DNA from: Caldilineaceae bacterium
GTDB lineage: Bacteria > Chloroflexota > Anaerolineae > Caldilineales > Caldilineaceae
Length of the DNA stretch: 64,000 nucleotides
Direction of reading: 5' to 3'
NCBI GenBank assembly: GCA_026645575.1
Contig: JAPKMW010000002.1
Span: forward strand, 124,001 to 188,000
Part shown: positions 26,919 through 35,597 of the stretch, piece after piece
Numbering within the stretch: the first letter of the stretch is position 1
Layout: each line of letters begins with the position of its first letter
Notes under the pieces: model-generated
What the model was told of the DNA's origin: nothing
What the model saw: only the letters and a program-made list of their open reading frames with translations
Database searches by the model: none
Made by a program: the position numbers and the translations under genes

Positions 26919-27464
26919 TTATTCCGGCGGGTACTCTTCACGATAGAGCCGGCGCAGTTCATCATGAAAACCCCAGCCAATGTCGCTGGTGTCACGGACG
27001 ATCCGACGCAGGCGAGGACGAAAATTTTCAACCATTGCCGCATCACCACTCCGGGTAATGGTCTTAATCGCCTCTTCATAGACCGATTCCAGGCTGGCAT
27101 AGAAACCTTCGCTGATATCCCCATAATTGTTGGTGCAGATGACGCCCTGTTCGACGTAGAAGATCAGTAAGTCGGCAATCGCCGCCGGGTCGTGGCAGGC
27201 TTTTTTAAAGTCAGTGATGGCCTTGCGCGCTGCCCGCAGATTGAGCCGTGGAAAGCCGCGCGACGGGTTAAATTCCGCACGAATGGCTTTGCGGTAAGGT
27301 TCAGCCAATTCATCGAGATCGACCGTCAGCAGGCGCGTCGTCAAGAAGACTTTGTTGTCAGTGTTGAGTTTATAGAGTTCCTGAAGCAGCGCCAGCAATT
27401 CAGGTTTTTCATAGGCGCTCAATTGTTGTTTGAGTTGCGCCCAAGTTGGTGATTTGGTAGACAT
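26919..27464 (-). CDS. DUF6155-like protein
   Basis: 181 residues, mostly helical. The opening (WAQLKQQLSAYEKPELLALLQELYKLNTDNKVFLTTRL) fits DUF6155, a family of unknown function found in many environmental bacteria. The ATG at 27464 is preferred over one 33 nt upstream. No operon partner; it lies between the Thr/Pro-rich protein gene and a PhyH dioxygenase, all on the minus strand. Confidence 0.7.
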   Translation of the reverse strand: MSTKSPTWAQLKQQLSAYEKPELLALLQELYKLNTDNKVFLTTRLLTVDLDELAEPYRKAIRAEFNPSRGFPRLNLRAARKAITDFKKACHDPAAIADLLIFYVEQGVICTNNYGDISEGFYASLESVYEEAIKTITRSGDAAMVENFRPRLRRIVRDTSDIGWGFHDELRRLYREEYPPE

Positions 27465-27530
27465 AAAAGCATTCTCGCAGATGGTGATTGACCGCATTCG
27501 CCAGCCGCCATGCGCCTGATTCCCTGCGTC

Positions 27531-28295
27531 TTAAATACACCCCGGTTGTGACGACCCGCGCACGAGCAAGGCGTCATTTTGCACCAGGTCACCGGTGTAG
27601 CGACAGTGGGCGCTGACATAGTGAGTAGCATAGCCACGTCGCCGCCGATCGGACAAATTGAGCCGGCTACAGTGGAGAATCAGGCCATGATGAAAGCTGC
27701 AACTGCCTGCCTTCAGTTCAATGGGCTGTTCCGCCGGCAATTGGCCCGTCAGCGATAGCTCTTCGTACTCTTCCCATTTGCTCTTGTCGATCACGCCAAA
27801 GCGGTGCGTCCCCGGCAACATCCAGAGACAGCCATTGTCAATGGTCGCATCGTCGAGCGCTGCCCAACAGGTGACCATGGCCGGCGGATCGATGTAGAAA
27901 CCGAGCGGCGCATCTTGATGATAGCGCTGACGTGAGCCAATGCGCGGCGGCTTCATAAAGAGTTGGTCTTGATACAGCTTGAGATCAGGTCCCAACAGCG
28001 CTTCAACCACATCCAAAATTCCGGGATGACGGGCATGGGCGGCAAAGACCGGATCGCTAAAGGCCAGATGCGACATTTTGCGCAGCGAATCGGCATAGGT
28101 GGCGGCGCTGGCTTCCCCGGCAGCCACACCCGGCTCGACTTGGAGCCGCTGCCGGTCAATGTGGGGCGCCTGCCCGGTCGCCACCCATTCAGCCCGTTCC
28201 CGCAGGGTGGTCAGTGCCTGCTCATTCAGCAAATTCTCGACAATCAAAAAGCCATCTTGCCAGAACTGTTCCACCTGCTGTGGCGAGAGTTTCAT
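27531..28295 (-). CDS. phytanoyl-CoA dioxygenase (PhyH) family Fe(II)/2-oxoglutarate oxygenase
   Basis: 254 residues. Double-stranded beta-helix with the facial triad H-x-D in RYHQDAPLGF and the distal His in GLILHCSRLN; the Arg-rich RRRRGYATHYV supplies the 2-oxoglutarate contact. The family hydroxylates aliphatic substrates or halogenates them; four members occur in this window. ATG at 28295 with AAGGAG 8 nt upstream. A TTGACA/TATCCT promoter lies 50-80 nt upstream. The substrate is unknown. Confidence 0.9.
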   Translation of the reverse strand: MKLSPQQVEQFWQDGFLIVENLLNEQALTTLRERAEWVATGQAPHIDRQRLQVEPGVAAGEASAATYADSLRKMSHLAFSDPVFAAHARHPGILDVVEALLGPDLKLYQDQLFMKPPRIGSRQRYHQDAPLGFYIDPPAMVTCWAALDDATIDNGCLWMLPGTHRFGVIDKSKWEEYEELSLTGQLPAEQPIELKAGSCSFHHGLILHCSRLNLSDRRRRGYATHYVSAHCRYTGDLVQNDALLVRGSSQPGCI

Positions 28296-28347
28296 CACTG
28301 TCGCTCCTTGTCATTGCATCCCGCTGTGCGCAAACCCTGGTCATTCT

Positions 28348-28376
28348 AGGATAGATCGACACAGATGCTTTGTCAA
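28348..28376 (-). promoter_or_regulatory. sigma70-type promoter of the PhyH gene
   Basis: On the minus strand TTGACA (28371-28376), 17-nt spacer, TATCCT (28348-28353), about 50 nt before the start codon at 28295. Confidence 0.55.
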
Positions 28377-28397
28377 ACACAGAAAAGCCATAACCTG

Positions 28398-28424
28398 TCC
28401 CGTAGGGACACTTGAGTTTAGGGA
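28398..28424. repeat. half-copy of the 33625-33698 palindrome at a gene breakpoint
   Basis: TCCCGTAGGGACACTTGAGT and the following TTAGGGA match the left arm at 33625-33651 with about four differences. The complementary arm is absent, and the sequence passes straight into the truncated Gfo/Idh frame at 28422. Confidence 0.65.
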
Positions 28425-29081
28425 GATGGCTTTGACGAAGCGCGCTTTCTGCTCAGTCGGCGCATTCTGGCCGATGGGCGTTGCGCTGATGAACTGGAAT
28501 GGGTCTATGCCCGTCTCAGCACCGGGGTGGGCGCGGCGGCCCATGCCGCCACGCCGGCTGAGATCATGCACAGCCAGGTCGCCAAACCGACCGACCGTGA
28601 TTGTGGTCTAGTGCTGGGTGAACGGGGCACCGTGGTGTTGGGCTTTGCTGGCGAGGTGCAGGCGGTGGCGCGTTTCCACAACCTGCCCAAGGCCGACGCC
28701 AGTTATGATGGCATTGATGTGATCGGCACGGAGGGGGCGTTGGCCGTGCGTGGCGGCTTTTCCAAATACCTGTACCGCCGCCGCGGTCACACCTTCGCCG
28801 AGCATGACCGCTGGGAGCCAGTCGCCATCCCCGGCAGCGAGGCTTATTTTGCTGTCGATAACCGCGAGGCGGGGCGGCTGCTCTGTCAATGGATGGCGCA
28901 AGAGATGGTGGCAGCGATAGAAGAAGGTCGTGAACATGTCGCCAGCGGGCGCGATGGGCTGATTTCGCTAGAGTCGTTGATGGCGGTCTATGTGTCGCAC
29001 CGCCAGGGCGCGCCAGTCGCCTTGCCGCTGGTGGAGCGCCGGCATCCGTTGGATGTGTGGCAGGCAGAGATAACAAGGTGA
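28422..29081 (+). pseudogene. Gfo/Idh/MocA oxidoreductase, N-terminally truncated
   Basis: The open frame from 28422 (GDGFDEARFLLSRRILADGR...) to the stop encodes about 219 residues. They match only the C-terminal catalytic domain of the family (CGLVLGERGTVVLGFAGEVQAV, GIDVIGTEGALAVRGGFSKYL, CQWMAQEMVAAIEEGREHV). The Rossmann NAD domain, about 130 residues, is missing, and there is no ribosome binding site or plausible start; an in-frame ATG at 28527 lies mid-domain. The break coincides with a palindrome half-copy. The closest visible relative in the window is the gene at 29896, whose GERGQLALRGGFNKRL segment is similar, so this may be a decayed paralogue. Confidence 0.75.
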
Positions 29082-29217
29082 CAGGATACGGCGGTGACAG
29101 AGTAGTTGCCTGATTTTTTTTAGCGAGGCTGGATACAGTGGTATACTTTTCATGAGAGGTTTGGCAGGCAAAGCCAAGCCAAAGAAAAAGATTGGCGTGT
29201 CCCTAAAGGAGTTAACC

Positions 29218-29877
29218 ATGCCTACCACACTCCATTTTAGTCAATGCACCCTGCCCTTACTTGATAAAGCGTTTGGCCTACGCAACGTCATGGCGCTTCC
29301 CGCGCTCACCGATTGGGTTCAGCGTAGCACGGTGGAGCAGTTGTCTGAGCTTGACCTGAACAAACTAGCTGATCTACAAGATCTGCTGCAAGTGAATGCC
29401 AATAGTTGGCATGAACAAGAATTGTCACTCCATTTCATCGGCCCGATCTTTAGCATCGTTAAATTTACGGATCCCTACCGGTATAATTTGTTTGCTCAAC
29501 GACATATTGAAGCAACCGTTGATGATTATTTGCTCAAGGGGGAACCGGATGGGCTAATTGCTTCTGGTTACTATGAACCGGAGATCCCCTATTTCGCCTT
29601 TGCCGAATACAAGCGTCAACGCGACCCCAACGGCGATCCGGCAGGACAGGCGTTGGCCGCTATGCTGGTCGGGCAACGGCTCAATCCGAAATCTGACCCC
29701 CTCTATGGCTGTTACGTCATTGGACGGGACTGGTTTTTTATGGTCTTACAAGAAAAGCATTATGCCATCTCTAACGGGCATAATGCCTTGCAACAACCGG
29801 AACTGATCGAGATCCTGCGCATCCTCAAAGCGCTCAAAATCATTGTGAGTGAACTCGCACCCGATCAGCAAGGATAG
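29218..29877 (+). CDS. PD-(D/E)XK nuclease-like protein
   Basis: 219 residues. The core reads LKGEPDGLIASGYYEPEIPY followed by FAFAEYKRQRDPNG, giving a D111...E130-x-K132 signature with an upstream Glu/Asp-rich helix. This fits restriction-endonuclease-like folds. A conserved GQALAAMLVGQ helix follows, as in many standalone members. The start at 29218 has AAAGGAG 6 nt upstream; the in-frame ATG at 29152 does not. No methylase or helicase neighbour, so a role in restriction is not implied. It lies 18 nt before a Gfo/Idh gene but is functionally unrelated. Confidence 0.65.
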   Translation: MPTTLHFSQCTLPLLDKAFGLRNVMALPALTDWVQRSTVEQLSELDLNKLADLQDLLQVNANSWHEQELSLHFIGPIFSIVKFTDPYRYNLFAQRHIEATVDDYLLKGEPDGLIASGYYEPEIPYFAFAEYKRQRDPNGDPAGQALAAMLVGQRLNPKSDPLYGCYVIGRDWFFMVLQEKHYAISNGHNALQQPELIEILRILKALKIIVSELAPDQQG

Positions 29878-29895
29878 GTTGAAGGAGGGCGTATC

Positions 29896-31098
29896 GTGGA
29901 GCAGGGAAGACGCTATCGTGCTGCTGTCATCGGTCATACCGGACAGGGCAATTATGGACATGGTCTCGATGTGGCTTTCTGTGATCTACCCATGATTGAA
30001 GTTGTGGCCGTCGCCGACCCGGTGGAAACAGGGCGTCAACAGGCACAGGCGCACATGGGCGCGGCTCGCGCCTATGCCGATTATCGGGAGATGCTAGAAC
30101 GCGAAAAACCTGATCTGGTGGCGATTGGTCCCCGTTGGCTGGGTGAACGGGTGGCGATGGTGACAGCCGCGGCTGCCGCGGGCGCGCATATCTTCTTGGA
30201 GAAACCCTTGGCCCCCTCGTTGGCCGAAGCAGATGTGATGCTGGATGCCTGCGCCAAGGCCGGTGTGAAGATGGCGGTCGCGCACCAGGGGCGGCTGCAC
30301 CCGGCAACGCTTCATGCCCAACGCTTGGTGGCAAGCGGCGAGATTGGGCGACTGCGTCAGGTGCGCGGCTACGGCAAGATGGATCACCGGGGCGGCGGCC
30401 AGGATCTCATGGTGTTGGGCACCCATGTGTTGGATCTCATGCGTCTCTTTGCCGGCGACGCGACTTGGGCGAGTGGTGAACTCCTGGTCGGCTCGCGCTT
30501 GGCTGGACCGGCAGACGTGCGCCTGGGCGAGGAAGGCATCGGTCCCATTGCCGGCGACGGTTTGCGCGCCACCTTTGGCTTTGCCAACGATGTCATCGGC
30601 TTCTTTGAATCCTTTGCCGGGTTGGGCATGGCCGAGGAATATTTTGGCCTGGATCTGATCGGCGAACGGGGGCAGCTTGCCCTGCGCGGCGGTTTTAACA
30701 AACGGCTGATGCGCTACCCACGCCCTTATGTCGTCCCGGGCGCGCCCTTAACGTTCCGTCGCGATATTTATGCCAACAACCCAACTCGCGACTCGCAGGC
30801 CGTTGGTGCGCCCCCGGACGAATATGTTGATCACTGGAGTTTAATCACGGTGCCGGGGACCGTGGCCGGCGAAACGCCCGGCACAGCGCCGGTCTCTTCG
30901 GAAGCGTTGGTGCAACATTGCAACCGCCGGTTGGTGCTGGATCTGCTGGCCGCCATCGAAGAAGATCGGGAACCCCTGAGCAGCGGCCAACGCGCCCGCG
31001 GTTCGCTCGAACTGATCCAGGCCATTGCCGCCGCTCATGCCGCCGGTGGACGGGTAACGTTGCCGTTGCAACAACGGACGCATCCGTATGCAGAGTAA
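29896..31098 (+). CDS. Gfo/Idh/MocA-family oxidoreductase
   Basis: 400 residues. Rossmann domain (AAVIGHTGQGNYGHGLDV, VVAVADPVETGR) with the signature EKP in HIFLEKPLAPS, whose Lys is catalytic, and a C-terminal alpha/beta domain. The family oxidises hydroxyls of sugars, inositols and related compounds with NAD(P). GTG start with GGAGGG 6-8 nt upstream. It is followed by a palindrome and a convergent relative. The sequence resembles the truncated pseudogene at 28422. Confidence 0.92.
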   Translation: MEQGRRYRAAVIGHTGQGNYGHGLDVAFCDLPMIEVVAVADPVETGRQQAQAHMGAARAYADYREMLEREKPDLVAIGPRWLGERVAMVTAAAAAGAHIFLEKPLAPSLAEADVMLDACAKAGVKMAVAHQGRLHPATLHAQRLVASGEIGRLRQVRGYGKMDHRGGGQDLMVLGTHVLDLMRLFAGDATWASGELLVGSRLAGPADVRLGEEGIGPIAGDGLRATFGFANDVIGFFESFAGLGMAEEYFGLDLIGERGQLALRGGFNKRLMRYPRPYVVPGAPLTFRRDIYANNPTRDSQAVGAPPDEYVDHWSLITVPGTVAGETPGTAPVSSEALVQHCNRRLVLDLLAAIEEDREPLSSGQRARGSLELIQAIAAAHAAGGRVTLPLQQRTHPYAE

Positions 31099-31100
31099 AT

Positions 31101-31163
31101 AGAGATTAAGAGATTAAGAGATTGAGAGATTCAGAAACCCAATCTCTTAATCTCCCAATCTCT
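31101..31163. repeat. inverted repeat with AGAGATTA units between convergent genes
   Basis: 31101-31131 is four copies of an AGAGATTA-type unit. The complementary array AATCTCTTAATCTCCCAATC follows at 31141-31163. It sits between the stops of two convergent Gfo/Idh genes and could terminate both. Confidence 0.75.
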
Positions 31164-31165
31164 AC

Positions 31166-32167
31166 TTACACGCTGCGCAGCAGATCAACCCGCACATTGC
31201 CCCGCCGCTGTGACTCAAGAAAACCCATCATGATCGCCACCACCTTGTGTCCATCGCGGCCGGAGGAGATGGGCGTGCCGCCTTGATCGACCAGCCGCAC
31301 CAATTCCTGGACACCGGCGGCGATGCCAATGACGGGCCACTGGGGCGCAACAATCGTCTCGGTGGTGTTGCCCTTGTAGAGGGTCGCTTCTTGATCGCTG
31401 TCGACGAGGATGTAGCCATCAGCGCCAACAATTTCCAGGCGAAACTTCGGCGCTGGCGTCTGTTTGGAGCCACCGCCGTAAAAAGCGCGTACACCATTGG
31501 CAAAGTGGATATAACCGCTGGCCGATGGCTCGGTTGCCGGGACATGACCGCCGTCGCCCCGGTACTCGGTGTAATCCTCGTACCCCGCTTCCAACTCGGC
31601 AAAGACCCAAGCCGGGTCGGCGCCGGCAAACCAGCAGATGGCGTCGATCAGGTGGGTGCCATTGCGAAACAACATGGCGCGTTCGCCATTCAGGGTCCCC
31701 ACCAGATATTGCACAGAACCAATCACCCCTTGATCGACGACTGCTTCTTTGAGATGGCGCCAGAGCGGAAACCAGCGGCGGGTATGGTCAATCGAAAGAA
31801 TGGTGTTATTGCGCTCAACGGCCGCCACCATGCGGTCAGCATCGGCCAGACTCGTCGCCATCGGTTTTTCACAAAAGATGCCCTTGACCCCGGCGTTGGC
31901 CGCATCCACCACCAGATCAGCATGGCGATGATCCGAGGTGGCGACAGTAACAATATCAAGTCGCTCCTTAGCCAGCATCTCCTTGTGGCTGGTGTAGAGC
32001 GCCAACTGAGGCCAGGTTGCTTGCCATTCGGCCTGAAAGCTCTGCAACATGGCCGGCGCCAGATCACAGGCTGCCGCCAGTTCCACATTGTCCAACCCCA
32101 CCAACCCGGCGGCATGTTGCACGCCAATGCCGCGACAGCCAATCACGCCGACACGATAGTTGCCCAT
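31166..32167 (-). CDS. Gfo/Idh/MocA-family oxidoreductase
   Basis: 333 residues with a standard N-terminal Rossmann domain (YRVGVIGCRGIGVQHAAGL) and EKP motif (IFCEKPMATS). The C-terminal domain carries the family's GTHLIDAICWFAG His/Asp motif, used in proton transfer. Probably a sugar or polyol dehydrogenase. GAGAAACG precedes the ATG. It is divergent from the MTOX-like gene across a 280-bp region that holds a palindrome and the promoter of that gene. Confidence 0.92.
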   Translation of the reverse strand: MGNYRVGVIGCRGIGVQHAAGLVGLDNVELAAACDLAPAMLQSFQAEWQATWPQLALYTSHKEMLAKERLDIVTVATSDHRHADLVVDAANAGVKGIFCEKPMATSLADADRMVAAVERNNTILSIDHTRRWFPLWRHLKEAVVDQGVIGSVQYLVGTLNGERAMLFRNGTHLIDAICWFAGADPAWVFAELEAGYEDYTEYRGDGGHVPATEPSASGYIHFANGVRAFYGGGSKQTPAPKFRLEIVGADGYILVDSDQEATLYKGNTTETIVAPQWPVIGIAAGVQELVRLVDQGGTPISSGRDGHKVVAIMMGFLESQRRGNVRVDLLRSV

Positions 32168-32222
32168 TGCGTTTCTCGCTTTCTCTGTAGCAAATCACGA
32201 TGCTTGTGGTTGATTTCTATAG

Positions 32223-32321
32223 TCAGTAGACCGCAACGCTCTCAGCCGGTCCGTGACCTGCGCCCGTCACCGGGAACCCCTGCTGGGGTGCGGCTAGGAG
32301 CGGGCTGTTGCGGTCTACTGA
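32223..32321. repeat. inverted repeat, perfect 15-bp arms
   Basis: TCAGTAGACCGCAAC (32223-32237) and GTTGCGGTCTACTGA (32307-32321) enclose a 69-nt GC-rich spacer in the divergent region between the Gfo/Idh and MTOX-like genes. Confidence 0.65.
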
Positions 32322-32382
32322 TAGTAATCTAACATGGTGATCCCTCGCTGTCAATGCGGCGCGCAAAAGCAAAGGGCGCTGA

Positions 32383-32411
32383 TTGCCGCGAAGAGCCAAT
32401 CAGCCTATAAT
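32383..32411 (+). promoter_or_regulatory. sigma70-type promoter of the MTOX-like gene
   Basis: TTGCCG, 17-nt spacer, consensus TATAAT, 40 nt before the start codon. Confidence 0.6.
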
Positions 32412-32450
32412 AGAGCAAAAGAGATTCCTGTCTCATGAGAAGAGGTGATG

Positions 32451-33584
32451 ATGCAAACAAATGTCGATGTCCTTGTCCTGGGCTTGGGCGCAATGGGCAG
32501 CGCGGCGCTCTATCAATTGGCGCGACGGGGCGTTACCCCAGTCGGAATTGAGCAATTTGCCATTGGTCATGCGCTGGGGAGTTCCGGCGGACAGTCGCGC
32601 GTCTTTCGCACCTTTTACGAAGATCTGCTCTATACCCAACTGGCGGAAGCGGCCATTCCCCTCTGGCGCGAATTGGAAAGCTGCGCCGGTGAAACTATTT
32701 TGACTTTGTGCGGCAATCTCTTCTTTGCGCAACCGGGCAATACGCTGTTGATGCAAAGCCTTCAAGCAATCGAAGCGGCTCAATCGCCGTATGAACGGTT
32801 GACTAGCGCCGAAGTGACGGCGCGTTGGCCCGTTTTACGGCTACCCTCTACCGCTGAAGCCTGTTTTGTGCCGCGCAGTGGGTTTCTGAATGCCACCCTG
32901 GCGGTGCAAGCCCATGTGGCGCAGGCGCAACGATTGGGGGCGACGGTTCATGCCGGTCTTGTTGTGCATGGCATCGACTTGCGTGGTGAACGGCCTGTGG
33001 TCGAAACGGCGGCTGGGCGCTATGTTTGCAACCGTCTGGTGGTGGCGCCGGGACCGTGGGCGAGTCAACTCTTCCGTGATCTTGGTTTGTCCACACTGGC
33101 GCAACGGCTGCGTGTGACCCGGCAACAAAAATTCTATTTCCGTCCAGTCCAGCCGACAGGTTTTCGCCCCGAACAGTTACCGGTCTATGGCGACTATGAC
33201 GCCAACTTCTATGGTTTTCCATTCCACGGCCCTGGGTTGAAGGTAGCGGATGATAACCTGGGCTATGTGACCGATCCGACCACGGTGGATCGCACCCTGG
33301 ATCTGGGCAAGCGGGATGAGCTGCAAGGGTGGTTGAATGAGATCATGCCCAATGCTGGCTTTACCTATGTCGAGGGCAGCACTTGCATGTACACCCTGAC
33401 GCCTGATCGCGACTTTCTCATCGGGCCGCACCCCCACCACCCCAACGTGATCATCGGTGCGGGCTTCTCTGGACATGGTTTCAAGTTCTCCGCCCTTGTC
33501 GGCAAGCTGCTGTCGGAGTTAGCGCTAGGTGAAGCCCCCAGCCAACCAATCGAGCGCTTCCGTTTGGATCGGTTTGATGCCTAG
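32451..33584 (+). CDS. N-methyltryptophan oxidase / monomeric sarcosine oxidase-like flavoenzyme
   Basis: 377 residues. FAD-binding GLGAMGSAALYQLARRG and SSGGQSRVFRTFY near the N-terminus. The covalent-flavin Cys is C312 in EGSTCMYTLTPD, and the family GFSGHGFKFSALVGKLLSEL ends the protein. The family oxidises secondary amines such as sarcosine, N-methyltryptophan or pipecolate, releasing H2O2. The start is ambiguous between GTG-ATG-ATG codons at 32445-32453; ATG 32451 has the best GAGG spacing. Its place beside Gfo/Idh and aldo/keto reductase genes suggests an N-methylated or amino compound among the island's substrates. Confidence 0.9.
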   Translation: MQTNVDVLVLGLGAMGSAALYQLARRGVTPVGIEQFAIGHALGSSGGQSRVFRTFYEDLLYTQLAEAAIPLWRELESCAGETILTLCGNLFFAQPGNTLLMQSLQAIEAAQSPYERLTSAEVTARWPVLRLPSTAEACFVPRSGFLNATLAVQAHVAQAQRLGATVHAGLVVHGIDLRGERPVVETAAGRYVCNRLVVAPGPWASQLFRDLGLSTLAQRLRVTRQQKFYFRPVQPTGFRPEQLPVYGDYDANFYGFPFHGPGLKVADDNLGYVTDPTTVDRTLDLGKRDELQGWLNEIMPNAGFTYVEGSTCMYTLTPDRDFLIGPHPHHPNVIIGAGFSGHGFKFSALVGKLLSELALGEAPSQPIERFRLDRFDA

Positions 33585-33624
33585 AATTTTGAGCAGTCGA
33601 TGCCGCCTGGTGTAATTGTTCTTT

Positions 33625-33698
33625 CTCCCGTAGGGACGCATGAGTTTAGAGACGGAAAAAGATGATACCTTTCTCTAAATTCATCCGTCCCTACGGGA
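33625..33698. repeat. inverted repeat with TCCCGTAGGGAC ends
   Basis: Arms 33625-33651 and 33672-33698 pair over 27 nt with two mismatches. Lies between convergent genes. A half-copy occurs at 28398-28424. Confidence 0.75.
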
Positions 33699-33722
33699 CG
33701 AATCGCGTTCGCGGTAAAGCGC

Positions 33723-34745
33723 TTACGGTGTTGGCGCATCCTCGCGCAATAAGCCTTCCTGTTTCAACTCCGCCCAGAGCGCGGCGGGAATTGGCTGTTG
33801 CACCAGCTTGACATTCGACTGCACCTGTTCCGGGGCGATGGCGCCGGGGATGATCGAGGCGACAATCGGGTTGGCCAGCAGGAATTGCAAGTTGGTGGCC
33901 GGCAGGGAGACGCCGTGGCGTTGACAGACCGCTTCCAGTTGACGCGTCTTCTCCATGATCTCTTCAGAGGCCGGGGCATAGAAATAGCGCGCGCCCGGCA
34001 CCGCCCCCGTGGCCAAGATGCCCGATGCAAAGACCGCACCGATGATGATGCTGATATTGCGTTCGGCGCAGCGCGGAAATTCTTCCGCCCACATTACCTG
34101 AGTCAGCAGGTTATAGCCATAGGCGACCAGGAAGAAGTCGAGATCGACCAGATCGAGAAAGCGGGGAATCATGCCCAGTTCATTGACGCCGGCGCCGACC
34201 CCTTTGATCATGCCGCTGCGGCGCAATTCATCGAGCGCCCGCCAACCGCTGGTGAACAACTGGTTTAGATACGCCTGCACCCGCGCTTCATTCTTGTGGA
34301 AATAAAAGTCCAGGTCGTGGATCACCAGCAGGTCAATTGTAGGTAGGCCGAGCCGTTGCAAGCTGTCTTCAAACGAGCGCATGATGCCATCATAGGTGAA
34401 ATCGACATCAAACTCAAAGGGCAAGCCGCCGACCCACGAACCTTTGTCAAACGTCGCCGGGTTGCGCGCCGCCTTAAAGACCCGCCCAATTTTGGTCGAG
34501 AGCATAAATTGATCGCGTGGCTGCTGGCGCAGAAAGTAGCCGACACGATGTTCGCTCTTGGTATAACCATAAAAGGGCGCCGTGTCGAAGTAGCGGATGC
34601 CGGCGTCCCAGGCGGCTTGCAAGGTTTTCTGCGCTGTCTCTTCGCTGATCGCGTCAAAAAGATCGCCCAAGGGGGCGCTGCCAAAGCCGACCTGGCTGAC
34701 TTGCGCGCCGGTTTTGCCGATGGCGCGGGTGGGAAGGGTGTTCAT
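33723..34745 (-). CDS. aldo/keto reductase
   Basis: 340 residues, (beta/alpha)8 barrel. Catalytic tetrad: D54 (YFDTAPFYG), Y59, K85 (LSTKIGR) and H143 (LLVIHDLD). C-terminal NADPH-binding region around NPIVASIIPGA. Closest subgroup by motif is D-threo-aldose/L-fucose or pyridoxal dehydrogenases. AGAGGAG lies upstream of the ATG. A candidate LacI-type operator lies about 100 nt upstream, consistent with sugar control. Confidence 0.92.
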   Translation of the reverse strand: MNTLPTRAIGKTGAQVSQVGFGSAPLGDLFDAISEETAQKTLQAAWDAGIRYFDTAPFYGYTKSEHRVGYFLRQQPRDQFMLSTKIGRVFKAARNPATFDKGSWVGGLPFEFDVDFTYDGIMRSFEDSLQRLGLPTIDLLVIHDLDFYFHKNEARVQAYLNQLFTSGWRALDELRRSGMIKGVGAGVNELGMIPRFLDLVDLDFFLVAYGYNLLTQVMWAEEFPRCAERNISIIIGAVFASGILATGAVPGARYFYAPASEEIMEKTRQLEAVCQRHGVSLPATNLQFLLANPIVASIIPGAIAPEQVQSNVKLVQQPIPAALWAELKQEGLLREDAPTP

Positions 34746-34844
34746 GGTGTGTTGCTCCTCTGGTTTGGCCCCGACATTGAACGGGGTCTGCTGATGGTCA
34801 CGGTTGGATTGAGGGTGATCGTAGCAGGTTGGATGGGGCTTGTC

Positions 34845-34854
34845 AAAGCGCTTT
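34845..34854. promoter_or_regulatory. possible LacI-family operator (AAAGCGCTTT)
   Basis: A perfect 10-bp palindrome within TGTCAAAGCGCTTTTGTC, about 100 nt upstream of the aldo/keto reductase. It resembles LacI/CcpA-type operators. Confidence 0.35.
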
Positions 34855-34908
34855 TGTCGAAGTGGTAACGAGGAAAGTTGTCGCTGCCACTGAACTTAGA
34901 GGGTTGAG

Positions 34909-35316
34909 TTACTTACGACTGGTATATTCAACGTCAAGCAAGGCAACCATATCGTCGATTTCGTCCAGTGTCAAATCACTTCCTAAGGTGCCCGGTGTGC
35001 CACGCTGGTAGAGGATCTCCTGAAGTTGCCAACGTGTTACACCGCTCAACTCGGCGGCTTTCCCTAAACTGCACCGGTTTGTCTGGTAAAAGTGGATGGC
35101 TTCCTCTAGGGTAAGGTTCTTTGGTAGTTCGTTATCTTGTGCGAACTGCTGCAATCGTTCAAGTAACCACTGTCGGTCAGCAGGGGAGAGCGATTGGGCT
35201 GATTCTAAAATTTTGTACTTCATCTCGACGGAAGAGGTAAGCCCGGTTTCTCCCCTTGCCCGCCGTACTTTGGCTACTTTGGCCTCAGCAATGGCGGCTT
35301 CAATCGTCGCCTGCAT
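34909..35316 (-). CDS. UPF0175-type antitoxin-like protein, orphan
   Basis: 135 residues. The C-terminal part, TLEEAIHFYQTNRCSLGKAA followed by ELSGVTRWQLQEIL, is the UPF0175 helix-turn-helix. The N-terminal 60 residues are extra compared with most members. It resembles the protein at 51645, which is followed by a PIN toxin; here no toxin gene follows in 160 nt. It may be an orphan antitoxin or a general regulator. The start could also be ATG 35223. Confidence 0.75.
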   Translation of the reverse strand: MQATIEAAIAEAKVAKVRRARGETGLTSSVEMKYKILESAQSLSPADRQWLLERLQQFAQDNELPKNLTLEEAIHFYQTNRCSLGKAAELSGVTRWQLQEILYQRGTPGTLGSDLTLDEIDDMVALLDVEYTSRK

Positions 35317-35398
35317 CATTGTTTGTTATCCCTTCCGCAAAATGTTTGGAGACGCTACCGGTACCTGATAAGTTTGGGTCATCCGGAATCCAGGGAGT

Positions 35399-35502
35399 TG
35401 ACCGGCAAATCTTCCGGGAAGGTTGGTTCGGTTGACAGGATCGTCCGGTCAAACCTTCCCGGAAGATGGCTGTCAAGCCCCTGTGTTCCTGTTGAGCCAT
35501 AA
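35399..35502. repeat. CTTCCGGGAAG palindrome, loop orientation A
   Basis: Arms ATCTTCCGGGAAGGTT (35409-35424) and AACCTTCCCGGAAGAT (35452-35467) are exact complements. The loop contains GACAGGATCGTCCGG. Downstream flank ends GAGCCATAA (35494-35502). It is homologous to 54451-54559, where the loop is reversed. Confidence 0.75.
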
Positions 35503-35530
35503 TTTATCAAACTTGATGATACAATGACAA

Positions 35531-35559
35531 TTGACCCATCAATGCTGGAATGTTACAAT
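35531..35559 (+). promoter_or_regulatory. sigma70-type promoter upstream of the 49-residue ORF and CHAT gene
   Basis: TTGACC, 17-nt spacer, TACAAT, 38 nt before the small ORF. Confidence 0.6.
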
Positions 35560-35597
35560 GGTAGCATCACAGAGACGCGTGTTCAGAGGGAACATCT

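Noticed and set aside
31247..32332. 361-residue plus-strand ORF
   Set aside because: Exactly opposite the well-supported Gfo/Idh gene at 31166-32167; no motif or ribosome binding site.
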